From Tilletiaria anomala UBC 951 (taxonomy: Eukaryota > Basidiomycota > Exobasidiomycetes > Georgefischeriales > Tilletiariaceae), in the NCBI RefSeq assembly GCF_000711695.1, contig NW_013546966.1, positions 50,832-114,831 on the forward strand: a stretch of DNA of 64,000 bases, in the 5' to 3' direction. The notes under the pieces were generated by a model that worked only from the letters and a program-made list of their open reading frames with translations, ran no database searches and was not told where the DNA came from. Shown here one piece after another: positions 46,066 to 57,879 of the stretch (position 1 is the stretch's first letter; every line of letters begins with the position of its first letter). The position numbers and the translations under genes are program-made.

Positions 46066-49000
46066 ATGGGCAACGCCGCGAGCACAAACACCCGCCTCGC
46101 CGGCTTCAGCAATCTGGTCGGTGAGTTGGGCAATGATGTCCAGTATGAGCGCTCCATGGGCGACTCTCGCTTCCTCAAGGCCATCAAAGCTCGACATTCC
46201 AGCGGGCCGCTCGTCGTTAAGACGTTCTACAAGCCGCCCGAAGCCGACGCAGGCCTCAGCCTTGACGACTTGGTCCGGCGTCTGAAGCAGGAGCGTATGC
46301 GCCTGGCGGATGCCCCCAATGTACTCGCCTATCAAACTGTCGTAGAGACCGACAATGCGGGATACCTCATCCGCCAATGGCTTGCGAGCAGTCTGTACGA
46401 CCGCATCAGCACACGCCCGTTCTTGTCGGTCATCGAAAAGAAATGGCTCTCGTTCCAGCTGCTGCAGGGCATGGCGACGGCGACCGCCCGCGACGTACCA
46501 CATGGTGATCTGAAGTCTGAAAACATCCTCGTCACCAGCTCCCTAGTGCTCTATATTTCTGATTTTGCCAGCAGCATCAAGCCGACGTACTTACCCCTGG
46601 ATGACCCGGATGACTTTGGCGTCTTCTTCGACACTTCTGGTCGCAGATCATGCTACCTCGCACCAGAGCGCTTCTTCGAGTCCACATCCAAGATTGCAAG
46701 GGACCGTGCAGCTCAGCGCACGGCAGGGCAGAAACGGGCGAGTGCAGCCGCGACAGCCGGCGCTACCGCCCCGACAGCTCCGAGCACCTCTCCGAATTGG
46801 TCCGCGACGATGACTGATCCGTACAACATCATTCTTGGGAACGGAGGACAGACCAGGCGTGAAGGAAATGTGACGGAGCAGATGGATCTCTTCGCTGCTG
46901 GTTGCGTCATTGCAGAGCTCTGGCGAGACGGCTCGCCGACGTTCACACTCAGTCAACTGTTTCAGTACCTTCGAGGCGCGCTCGATATCGAGCCCGTCCT
47001 TGCTCACATTCCCGACACTCACGTTCGGTCGATGGTCCATACGATGCTCTCAGTTAATCCTCGCGAAAGAGGGACATTCGCGGGCCACCTCAGACAGCAA
47101 AGGAACGCAGCGTTCCCAGAACTCTTTTACGAGTTCTACTATCCTTATCTCACCAGCCTCCAGAGGAGCTCGGCTGTGCCAGCTCAGGTGCCGAGCAGCG
47201 CCGCTAAACCAACACTGGAGGCTGCAGCAGTGGGTTACGCATCGATCAAAGCTGCCGTTACTACCGCGACGCAGGAAGGCGAGGCGGAAAGCGAGCAGAG
47301 CTCAAGGCGGACAGGATATGCGCCTGCGACTGCCTTCTTGCACAGCGAATCGGACGAGCGCCTCGAGCGTCTGTACGAAGATTGGAGCGTGATCGTGGAA
47401 AAGTTGATTGACCAGGATATGGAGGCGCATGGCGGACAGCGCTGGTCATCAGCGGAGGCACAGCTTTCAAATCCGTCCCACTTTGACGACCCACGTCGCA
47501 TCGCCGATTCCGTCTACCCCGTAGCCCTGCACATTCCTGGAGTTCCTCCGCAATCTTTACGCGTCAGAGTTAAGTCACCGATACATGACGGGCCGGCTCT
47601 CATCTTGCTATCCATCATTCTCTCCAATCTCCGCAATGCGTCACGCCCGTCGATCCGTAAACAAGCGCTTGAGATGGGCATGCACTTGGCGAATGGGCAC
47701 TTGACAGATCTAACCAAGCTTGATCGCCTCCTCCCGTACATCATTGCACTGTTCGACGATCCTTCGCCTCCGGTCAGAGTGGCCGCGTGCTGCGCTGCGA
47801 CGCAGGTCCTAATGCTGGTTGATTCGGTCAACGCGGCGAACGCCACCATCTTCTCCGAGTATATCGTACCGCATTTCAGACACCTCGCATCAGATCCATC
47901 CGTCTTGGTCCGGACTGCGTATGCTGCGTCACTCGCACACCTCTGTAACGCCGCAAAGGACCATGTTGCACGCCTGCAATCCGAGGAGCAGGAGTCGCAC
48001 AGTGCTTCCAGAATCCTCGGCGCCGATGCAGATCTGCACGATAGCCAGTTGAAAATCCTGCACAACTTCTTCCAAGTGGAAGTCGTCTCGCTACTCACGG
48101 ACCCGTCCACCAACGTCAAACTCACGCTGCTCGCAGACATCGACAAGCTCACCACTTATTTTGGCGCCGTCGTAACGAACGACATTCTCCTGAGTCACAT
48201 GATCACATACCTCAACGACAATGACTGGCGCTTGCGCGAAAGCTTCTTCGAAGCTATCTTACACGTCGGTACAATTGCGACAAGTGGCAGCCTGGAGAAC
48301 TACATCTTACCTTTGATGCTACAGGCACTCAGCGACGAGGAAGAAGCCGTCGTGCAACGGGTCCTCGACGGGCTTATTGGACTCATGTCAATACGCAAGC
48401 TACCCGACGCAAACATTTATGAGATCATCGAGTCAACGGTGGGCTTTCTCTGTCACCCGAACTTATGGCTACGGTACCAGGGTGCCAGCTTGTTGGTTGC
48501 ATGCATGCATCGCATGCACGAGACAGAGCGCTGGGCTTTCGCATACCCGCACCTACGGCCACTCTTATCAGCGGATGTACCAGATCTCATGGAGATTAGT
48601 CTTCTGGAAGTCCTCAAACCTCCTTTGTCTCGGCTTGTCTTCAACAGCGCAGTGTCATGGGCTGCCAAAGTCCCATCAAGTCTGTTCTGGAAGTTTCCGG
48701 AAAATGCCAAGAGGGTTTGGCCCATTGACAACGCTTTAGGAACACAGGGACTTGCCCTCATGGCTGGTTGTCGTGGTTCTAGCATACCCCCGCTTCAAAT
48801 GCCAAGAAACGAGGAGTGAGTTCTTCGTCTGCACTCGCACTCCAAGCCAAGGCACCAGTTTCTGATGCCTCGCTTTCTTTGGACTCCCCAAGGGACGATG
48901 GACAGATGGACCGTTTGAGAGCCATCGGAATGAGCAAGGATGATGAAATCAAACTAGTTGCTCTCCGCAGCGTCGTGCGGCGTCTTGCGAAGCAAGGAAG

Positions 49001-51285
49001 GTAAGATCTGCAGTGACACCTTGTCGCATTCAGAAAGGCACTGATAGTCGAGCCTTGCGCCCCTGCAGTGCCCAACTGAAGGCGGTCACGATGATAGAGG
49101 GAAGCACACCGGCACCGCTGATCTCAGAGAGATATGGAGTGGCTAAGCTGGATGGGGTGAACTCGCAGAACATCTTCTTTAACTCGAAAGTTACGGCTCG
49201 GCAGGTTCCAGGGAGCCGTTCGGAAGAAGCGTCGGTGGTATCCCGCTCGTTGGCCTCGGATAACGCCGGCTCTTTCGCGCGGCAGCTCGCTCGAAAGCGA
49301 ATCGCCGGAAGGCTGGCAAGTGAAACATCTCACCTCGACTCTGATGATGCCCGACGACAGCGGCTGCAGATATTCTTGAACCCGGATGTCATGCTCTCAA
49401 ATGAGGGTCCGAAAACAGGCGATGCTAGGTCGGAGACGACTGTCACCCATCATGTTGGCTCTCAAACCCCTCAAACGGCGAGCGTTCCGGGAAGATCAGA
49501 TGGACTCCTCCACGTAGAGTCCAGCATACAGGGCTCGAGTGACGCAATTGATGCTGCCGAGGCGAAGAGCAGGCAACTTGCAGCCGAAGAAGATCCTGTC
49601 TTCAGCACATACGACGGCAAAGATCCATATCTACGTGCTCACCTCGAATTCATGCACCAACACCGATCACGCATGCGCGCCTCTATCAACAACATGAAAA
49701 GAGTTCAAGGATCGCGAGCAAAGCCTAGGCTTTCCGATGGCTCCTCAAGATACGGCGCGCCATCCAACACTCGTCCAGATGGCAAGCTCGTTGCGTACTT
49801 CAATGAACACACAAAACCAATCACTGTCATCGTGGTTTCGCCTGACCAAGTATTTTTCGTCACTGCGTCTGAAGACTCAACTCTCCGCGTTTGGGACACT
49901 GCCCGACTGGAGAGAAACGTGACATCGCGATCAAGAGCGCAATACACCGGCCACAATGGCGGTGTCACTGCCTGCATCGCACTCTCACAGCCGAGATGCT
50001 TTGCAAGCACTTCCAAGGACGGCAGCCTTCACGTCTGGCGGATCGAAATAACCAACTCCGCGCAATCCATGCCAAAGTACGCCTCTCGTCCCAAGCTGGT
50101 TAGTAATTTCCAATACAGCGATCCGTCAGAATACGCCACATGCATCTTTGAATCGACACATGAATGCGCCGCGGCGCTTGTCATGGGCACTTCTCGTGGC
50201 AGAATTACTGTCGTTGATCTAAGGACGATGCAAGTCTTGCGCACCTTCCGGAACCCGGTACACACAGGCGCAATCACGAGTACTTGCGAAGATCCTCAAC
50301 GTCAATGGCTATTGAACTCGACGGAATCAGGGCACTTATGTCTATGGGACATGCGCTTCGGCTTACTCATCCGAACATGGCCTGTCTTGGATGAATCCCA
50401 ACGCGCGTACTATCGCATCACCCGCTGCACGAACCATCCTCGCCCGGATCAGCAGAATGTGGTGCTCGTGGGAATCTCCTCACTGGGCTTGAGGCCTCCC
50501 ACTGCCATCTCGGCATCCATGGTCGAAATCTGGGATATTCAGAGCGCAACAAAGCTCTCATCTTTCGAAGCTCGGTCCAATGAGCATAGCGCGCGCCCTT
50601 CCCGTACAGCCTCTCCGGCGCCACCCAGGCACGATGTGGTCAACACTCAGCCAACGGCTTCACAAGCGATTGAGGCTTTGCTCTCCGGGACAGCAGCTGG
50701 TATGCAGTCTGAAGACCCAGGCTCCTCGCTGCTTTCGCTCAACCCCATTCCGGATACGCTAGCTCTCTTGGCGTCTATCGATGGCTACCGCTCGTCAGCC
50801 GCAGCTGTTCAAGGTTTGGACCGAGACTGGGTGGACGCTGGAGTTGTGGCTCGTGGCGCGGGCCTATCGTCAGCGACTTCTGCAGGGTGGCTGTTGACTG
50901 CTGGTAGGGATCGAACGATTCGTTGGTGGGACTTGGGCAAGGTAGAGCGATCGAAAACTGTCGCGCCTGCGATTGGCAAAGACGACTTTCAGTGCGTACA
51001 TTTTGGCATCGTGTATCTCCACGTACGAAAGCTGACTCCGCCAACCCTTCGTACAGAAGCCGCAAGATAAACGACGGCTGCACGGAGTACATTCAAGTCA
51101 CACATCCAGCTGTGAAGCCCACACGATCACAACGATCCCTGTTGCTTGCTCCGACACAAGCAAGAGATTCTTCAGAGGCGATGAGCACCCATCGAGATGC
51201 TATTACCGCTCTTGGCGTGCTCGAGACACCTTTCCGGTGCATCATTGCAGGTGATCGTAGCGGCAGAATCATGATCTGGGAATAG
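46066..51285 (+). CDS. VPS15: VPS15/PIK3R4 regulatory protein kinase of the class III PI3-kinase complex
   Basis: Four exons, 46066-48815, 48893-49000, 49069-50991 and 51057-51285; 1669 residues. It is the scaffold and activator of Vps34 in autophagy and endosomal sorting. MGNAAS at the start is an N-myristoylation signal, typical of VPS15. The kinase domain (about 25-340) has VVKTFYKP, the catalytic loop PHGDLKSENILVTS and, in place of DFG, SDFASSIKPTYLP. This is followed by FFDTSGRRSCYLAPERF; these are hallmark VPS15 deviations. A HEAT-repeat region follows (about 430-900; for example LLPYIIALFDDPSPPVRVAA). A linker includes DDEIKLVALRSVVRRLAK across introns 1-2. A WD40 propeller runs from about residue 1190 (FVTASEDSTLRVWD) to the final RSGRIMIWE at the stop. 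Low-complexity inserts enlarge it relative to yeast (1454). The stop is 58 bp from the convergent ARP3 stop. Confidence 0.95.
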
Positions 51286-51343
51286 GGCGTTGAACTCATA
51301 AGGTTTCCAAGCGAATGCAATTGACAAGTGTAATGCTTTTCCT

Positions 51344-53156
51344 TTACACGCCGCCGAACACACTGAACCTGAAACGGGGAATGCGAACGGCGTCAGCAGC
51401 TGCCTAGCTTCAGCGACGCGACACTCCCAGAGAAGGCTCACTTGCGGACGATGCTCGGGCCGTGCTCCTCATAGTCTTCCTTTGAGTGGCAGTAGTTGTA
51501 AAAATCGGGTAGTGACCCAAGAAGGGAGCCTCCATACCAAACTGCGTAACGCTGCATCTTGTGAGAGATGACATTGACTTCCATTCCTGAAGACCGCATC
51601 AAGCTACCGCTAGCCACCTCAGATGCTGCGAGTCTCTGATCGACGATAGCACGAAGATCCTTTCGTAAACGCGAGCCGAAGTGTTGAAACATGGTAGATC
51701 CGCCTGAGAGTACGATGTTCTATAAACGTACGTAGATGTACTGTTGCGTTAGCGAAAGCAGTAAAGGTGGAAAGGGGAGATAAAGATGGCAACCACACCT
51801 TGTAAAGACCTCTCCGGACATCGATCGGACTCTGCTGAATCACACCATCAACAACTTCTGGTAGGGGCGTGAGGAAATCTGACGAGGCGATTTCCGGGTT
51901 GAAGAAGATCTCAGGTGCCAAGAAGCGCTCGTAGCCCACATCGACACTGTATTTCTGAACAGCCGCAGTTTCAGTCTAAAGTCAGCAGCTATGAACGCGG
52001 GGCGTAAACTGTGCAGTAAACCTACCCTTCCAGTGACGGCATGTTCGCCTTCGAACCGCTCAAAGTACTTCAGCGGATCCTCATCATACCGCCGGAACTC
52101 TCGCACAATATCTTGGCACACGTAGCTGATATAGGCCGCTGTGTAAGTAAAGACAGCATGGTACAAGTCCTCTTTCGATCCAAGAGAACACACCTGTAAT
52201 CCTCCTTGATCCTCTCGGCGACGCGGCGGCTATCTTCTGGCGGTATATTGGCTGCCTCCCCTCTCTCTCTGAGGAGCTGTTGCACAAAGTATGTGATATC
52301 ACGTCCAGCGATGGGGATGTGCTTGATCGCGCTTCCGATGACATATCCTTCGGCCTGACCAAGATATAAAGGGCCGAAAGTTAGATAGACTTGAGATGAA
52401 GGTGGGTGGTTGCGTTACACTCACAACTGGGATAACATGGGTGACGCCATCACCACTGTCAATGACTGTTCCCGTCAATGTTCTGTCTGTGACCTTGTTA
52501 CTACTCCAACTGGCCGCAAGCGCAAGTACAGCTTGGACAGCGATGTACAAGCCTTTGACATTGAAAGACTCGAACATGATCTCTGCTGTGTTCTCGCGGT
52601 TCTCCGGAGGATTCAGAGGAGGTTCCGTCTAGGAGAAGTCGGTGATGAGCACGTCGTTGCAATTGCAGCATCTGTCGTCCCTTCGTAAGAAAGACTCACG
52701 AGCATAAAGTAATGATCCTCTGGCTCTGCTCGCAAGTATTTGAAGATGCATTGCTCCCAGTATCGCTCCATGTGATCCCAGTTCTCAATCAGGCCATGCT
52801 TGATCGGCTGGTCGACCTGATAGCTTTTCGCATTCGCGTACGCTTCATCACCGATGTAAAAATCGAGATCCTCGATCCCTCTTTTGGATGCCAGCGATGA
52901 ACTTGCGGCAGACGCAGTCGACTTGGTGGGTACCGAGTGTCGGGACGCTGTGGACGCGGCGCTGGCACTGCTCGTCCGCGTGGCAATCGCAGTCGGAAAG
53001 ACAAAGGAAGGCTCTGAATTGCCAGCGAACCTGTTCTCGAAAAGCGATTCCGTTTTATGAGTCAAAATTCTCCAACCCTTCCAGGACTAAAGGCGCTTAC
53101 CCGATTTTGGAGAACCCAGTGCCGTTGTCGAGGATGACAACGTTGGATCGTGACAT
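51344..53156 (-). CDS. ARP3: Actin-related protein 3 (Arp2/3 complex subunit)
   Basis: Eight minus-strand exons: 53156-53101, 53030-52700, 52628-52425, 52354-52194, 52125-52026, 51954-51799, 51719-51442 and 51368-51344; 436 residues, the family size. It nucleates branched actin at endocytic sites with Arp2. It starts [20 protein letters not shown] and carries [88 protein letters not shown] and [13 protein letters not shown]. Every junction restores Arp3 consensus. A Ser/Ala/Thr-rich insert after FPTAIATR (about residues 35-63) is longer than usual. The last exon is only 25 nt (FSVFGGV and stop), ending with VFGGV where animals have PVFG. The high intron number contrasts with neighbours, as is common for actin-family genes. 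Confidence 0.96.
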
Positions 53157-54792
53157 GTTGCGCTGCGATCCCCCCGATGATATCACCGACACGAAGCTCT
53201 TTCTCAAGTGAATTTGGGCGGGAAAGCACTACCGCCTCTCTTTACGCTTCCCGCGATCGTCTACTCCCTTTCTGGCAGTCTCTGGGCCAAACACTGACGT
53301 ATCTGAAATAGGATGGAGTGGATGGTAAACGTTGGGTTAGACCTGAAGTGACGAGGGACTCTCGCTGTGGAGATACATGCCCGTGCAGACTTCATCACGA
53401 TCGCGATTGGCGGATGTGCGGCACGAGAACAGTCACGTGGCTCACTCATAGATTATTGGGCTGGCTGGTGCGCGACCTTCATCGCCCCGTCAACAAAACC
53501 AAATGCATCCTGACCCATTAGTCACATAGTTGCCTGTCTGCAACACATCCCTTTCATTCATAAAGGTACACCTTCCCCTCCCCAGTCTCGGTATGAAAGC
53601 TTGACACCTGGAAGAATCAATCCCATGCTTGTGGGAGGTGTGGGATATGGAAAGGAAGGCGAAGCATGGTGCTTCTCAAGAGGCCAGCGGACTTTGTTCG
53701 CTCAGGTAGTTGTGGAAGGCAGGCTCACAGGCCATCTCAGCTTTTCCCCGAGCCATTCAAGCGATGCCTCTGCAGAAGCCTAAGAGTAATACGGGACTCG
53801 ATCAATACAGTTGCTCAGCATTGAATGACTACGAAAGCCTCTCTCTATCTATGCACCGCCTTTCACCAAAGTCAACTGCTGTGCCTCGAGCGATGCGAAC
53901 GGAGAGAAACCCCCGCTCCTGGAAACATTCACCAAAAGTCAGATTCGAGGTGCATAGCGTCAGCAGTCAGCATACACCTGGTGCTCCTGAATTACGAGAT
54001 TAAAGAAGCTTATCGGCCAAGTACAAACGCTGTGTGACGAACAGTGCGGTATCGAAAGCCCCAACGTTCCTGCCCTTGACTACTTTGAGCTTGCATGTCG
54101 AATACATGTCACTAAGTCGGGCAAGCGACTTTCGATGTACATTGCGACATATTTTACTGTGCATCACGTCTAGTTCCCTTGTTACCGGCAGGTGCAAGCT
54201 AAGGCAACAAACGACCTCTGCCCGACATCGGAGTTAATCACGTGTTTGACTTCACTGTCCAAATCCGACCGGCTTGCTCTGTCACAACGCCGTCGTGTCA
54301 GAGGCGATTGGGGTCATACGATGGGTACGCGCAATTTGGTTTCTACAACTAGCAGCTCGGGTCAACAGGGCTACGATTCCATTGCTGAAGACACGCGCAA
54401 GGCAGCCGCTTTTGCTCTTCGAGCCGGCCGCTTGGGCCATCATCGCTCAGATATATACGTAAGCCTGGCACGTCATCGAAACGGCCACCTTCGACAGCCG
54501 ACATGCCCCCTCCTCACGTGTAGAAATTGTTGCTTTTGCCTGACCCGGTTCTTAAAGCATTGCTCGCGATGTAACCGGGATATCTGAGAGAGGGATTACC
54601 ATGGCTATGTCCGAGGCGGCGGTGTTGATCTAACATTTTTGCTTACGAATACCTTCATCAGAGCTGAAGAGGCACAGCCCTCTTAGAAGACTAGCAGCAG
54701 ACTGTCTACGATAATCCCGGCATACATGCTAGCTTGTCGCAGCTCTGACAAAAGTGGAACAGGGTCCATAGGTCCCGCCGGGCAGGCCTCGT
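53157..54792. other. Gene-poor region downstream side of the transposon-rich block
   Basis: Promoter side of ARP3, then about 1.4 kb without a recognisable gene. Short open stretches on both strands only. Base composition looks lower in G+C than the gene-dense part of the window (visual impression). Confidence 0.45.
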
Positions 54793-55243
54793 TTGCCAAT
54801 CCGGGAGCCCAGTGAGTCAGAACGCCCTGACGGCATCGACCTGATCGATCCAATCGGCATCGTACACATCTCGTACTCTTGTGTACAAGCATTGAACACC
54901 CACAAAATGGTCAGTCCGGCCCCATCTGACGCCTCCGATCAAACGGCGACGATTAGAAGGCTGGTAATGGCTCTTGTCCCTGGCGACATGAGTGGAGAAG
55001 CCATTTTGGTCTCTCGATTCTGCTATCAAGTAATTCCACGGCGATGAGCATGTTGCAGTTTTTGGCCCATCGTTCCAAATCGCTGGGAGGGGTGGTAGCG
55101 GTGACCAGTGCATCCGGGTTACTTGTGTTGCTAAAGAGGAAGCGGAACAATATATCCAAGACTGCACCATGCTCCTCGCCGTGAACGTGTTTGATAGCTT
55201 TGGCACCGAGCCAAAAATTGATGCTATGCTATTTGGCCGATGA
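54793..55243 (+). pseudogene. Copy A of an inverted, diverged ORF pair (unknown family)
   Basis: Open stretch from 54793 to 55047 containing ALNTHKMVSPAPSDASDQ, then TIRRLVMALVPGDMSGEA and LVSR. It aligns along its length with the minus-strand open frame at 55224-55511. After about 55020 the likely coding frame shifts to HVAVFGPSFQIAGRGGSGD and ends at a stop at 55241-55243, so the copy looks frameshifted or has an unrecognised intron. No known domain was recognised. It is probably a broken member of a lineage-specific family. Confidence 0.4.
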
Positions 55244-56069
55244 GGGGCAAGGTGTTTCGTCTCAGATTTCCGGCCGCGCTGACTGCGCTGGGTCGAGACT
55301 CCAGAGTGACTGTCATGCTTGTGTCGTTGATGACCAAAGGCTTCATCAGTCTTCCAAGCATCACTGTTAGCTCAAAAGCGTTAGCGGGTGGAGGCTTGGT
55401 CATCTTGTAGCTGTTCAGCGCTTGAATATGGGTGTGAGCGCGAGATGTATGGGATGCGCTAATCGGGTTCACTAGGCCAATAGAACCAGTGTGAAGAACA
55501 GCATTGACCATGTGTTGCTCCTTTCCTCCGACACTTTACTCACGGATGCACCGGAATTGACGATTGAGGCTTCGCGTGGCGGGACTTCCAGAGAAGGCGT
55601 GCAGACTTAAGCCGCAACTCAATCGGTTGCCTATAGAGCTGTGGAATGAGGCTCTTCATGATGCCCTTCAAGAGGACGCTTGATGTTGAAGGTCCGAAGA
55701 CCACGTACGCGGAGGAGGACAAAGGCAGCTCTTCGCTGTCTGTAGCATAGTACTCCGCCAAAGTGTCATAGCTTGAGGCCTCACAGCAATGCACTTCAAG
55801 CTTCCGCTTATCGACATTCAATACCAAAACAAGGCGGAGAGAGTACGTGCTTCGAAGCCCAGTAGGGTAATAACGAGGCGCTCGCATGTCACCTGAGTCT
55901 CCATAGGTATCCATTTCACCAAAGCTTCATTCTCATCGAAAGTGAAAACGACAAATGTCGCACTGCCTCCAAGGCATACGACCCGGTGTACAAAGTTCAA
56001 CAGTGCGGTCGCGAACGGCACCAAGAAGCCTTGACACGAGTGCGTCTTACACAACCCACGAATGATCAA
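55224..56069 (-). pseudogene. Copy B of an inverted, diverged ORF pair (unknown family)
   Basis: Minus-strand open stretches 56069-55818, 55914-55540 and 55511-55224 follow one another in different frames. Peptides include TFVVFTFDENEALVKWIP, then VHCCEASSYDTLAEYYATD and SSAYVVFGPSTSSVL. The last stretch holds ALNSYKMTKPPPANAFELTV, GRLMKPLVINDTSM and TLESR, matching copy A. The frames could be joined by introns near 55870 and 55530 or reflect decay; the sequence alone does not decide. Its stop lies inside the end of copy A, so the copies are tail to tail. Function unknown. Confidence 0.4.
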
Positions 56070-57879
56070 CTTTCTTCCAACGATACTGGATAAAATAGTT
56101 TCCGTGTATCATCCAGCCTTGTGAGTGATGGTTTCTGGCGTGCAGGAGCCGCAATAATGCATGGGCACATTTACTTGGCATTCGTCTACTTACTAGTCAA
56201 TTCATCTGTGCTCACTGCCACTTTGAAACAGGCGGTCGGTAGGCTGCCAAGGAGCGCCAGACTACTCTTCAACTATCTGGACACTACATCGATAAGCTCC
56301 AGAGTTCTCTCGTTTTGCTTTCAAGGGTGCTGGGCCAGAGAGTATACTCTGGCACCTCTACAAACATGTTCGCGCATACTCTCGCATTCGCCCCTACCAA
56401 GTTTCCGACCATGGATCACCAGTAACCGCATAAAATACCCTATCGTATAAACACTCACATCAATGCCTTCATGCGTTGCGCCTTTGTATTATTTCCTCGA
56501 GCTTTACGCCATTTGTATACCCATACAAGTAGTATTTTTCTTTTATTGATATTAAGTACAGCAGCAGCTCCACCCTCTCGAAGTCTGTACAAAAGGTCCG
56601 GGTCTCATGTCACTCGTTGCCACACATTTGGATTGGACTTCAGCATTGCACCTTCCGCCTCATAAGCTCCACCGAGCGGGCGGGTCTCACTCTCCACTAC
56701 CGGATTCATCGGAGCAATGCAGTGAGTAACAGAAGCAGAGTTCAGTATCTGCCACCACAATCTCAGTTCTCAGGTCCAACAGCGCAAACAATGGAAAATT
56801 CATGTTTGCGCGCGCTACTGTTGCTAGCATCACCAATTCTCCCCCTACCCAGATCAGCATCTTCTAAGGCTATAACACGATGGTTACGTTAGGTAGCGCG
56901 CTTTCACAGCCCTCAGAGCCGCCCTACGGCAGCCCTGCCAAATGGATCATCGATTCCAGGGAGATTCCTCGTGTCCCCTAGAATACGCGCCTTATCTCCG
57001 ACTTATGTACACCCACAAACCAGAAACCAGGCTTCATGCTACCCGCTGATAAGCGGCAGATGTAAAGTTCAAGATGTTAGCATAAGCAAGCACAGCTAGT
57101 GGAATTCGGGACGTAGTGTCTAGGTCATAGTCATACTGGGTCTAGTCCTACATAATCAACCCTAGCAGATCCATCATACTCTTCATGCGCCTGTTTCCTG
57201 CAGCTGAAATCTCTTACACTCTGGAATGGTCACAAGTTCGCTGAGAAGCTGATGGCGGTAAGCATGAAAGCTGCTCTGGTGATGTTGTGGATTGAGGCCT
57301 TCGTCTCACGTCTCGACTGACTCCATAATCTTCGCCAGTTGCTTCGGTTGCTTGCCGCACATTCGCTTGATGATATTAACGTTGAGATCAATTGGATCCA
57401 GACCCTCCCTTTCGGTCGTCGTCGAAGATAGATGATCCAAGTGGCTTTCTGGAACGATGGAGCCAGCCTGCTTATTGTTCGTAACAGCGCTGATATTGCG
57501 GCTATTAGAGGGGATGGCTCATTTCGACTAAGATAAAATGCGCCGGGGCCCTATCCTACTTGAACATGGCGTAGCCACTGGCCGCTGCGAGTTTGACTCC
57601 ACTGACAATGATGAGGTCCCGCTACGTGCATTGGACCTCAAGTGCATTCTTGAGATAGATGTCGACGACCTTATCCTTGTCGCTCTAAACCCGATCGGAC
57701 CATAGTCACCCTTGGTGACTGATTTCATTGTGCCGCTCTTGGGCAGCACGAACAGCATCGTGACCATAAAGGCAGGTTTATGCAACATCAACCTAGCTCT
57801 CCCTATCATACAGGGAACCACCACCGCAGCTCAGAACATGTAGGCCTGAGCAGGTCGTCCAGATACAGACGGTAGGTCA
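56070..57879. other. Unassigned, probably decayed sequence before the copia relic
   Basis: Open stretches are short and show no clear domain. The part after about 57300 may include gag/protease remnants of the copia element (for example LDSIIFASCFGCLPHIRLM at about 57315), but this could not be confirmed. No long terminal repeat could be delimited by eye. Confidence 0.4.

Noticed and set aside
54953-55159. Minus-strand frame opposite copy A of the inverted pair
   Set aside because: Looks protein-like but has no support; the plus strand is favoured by its homology to copy B.
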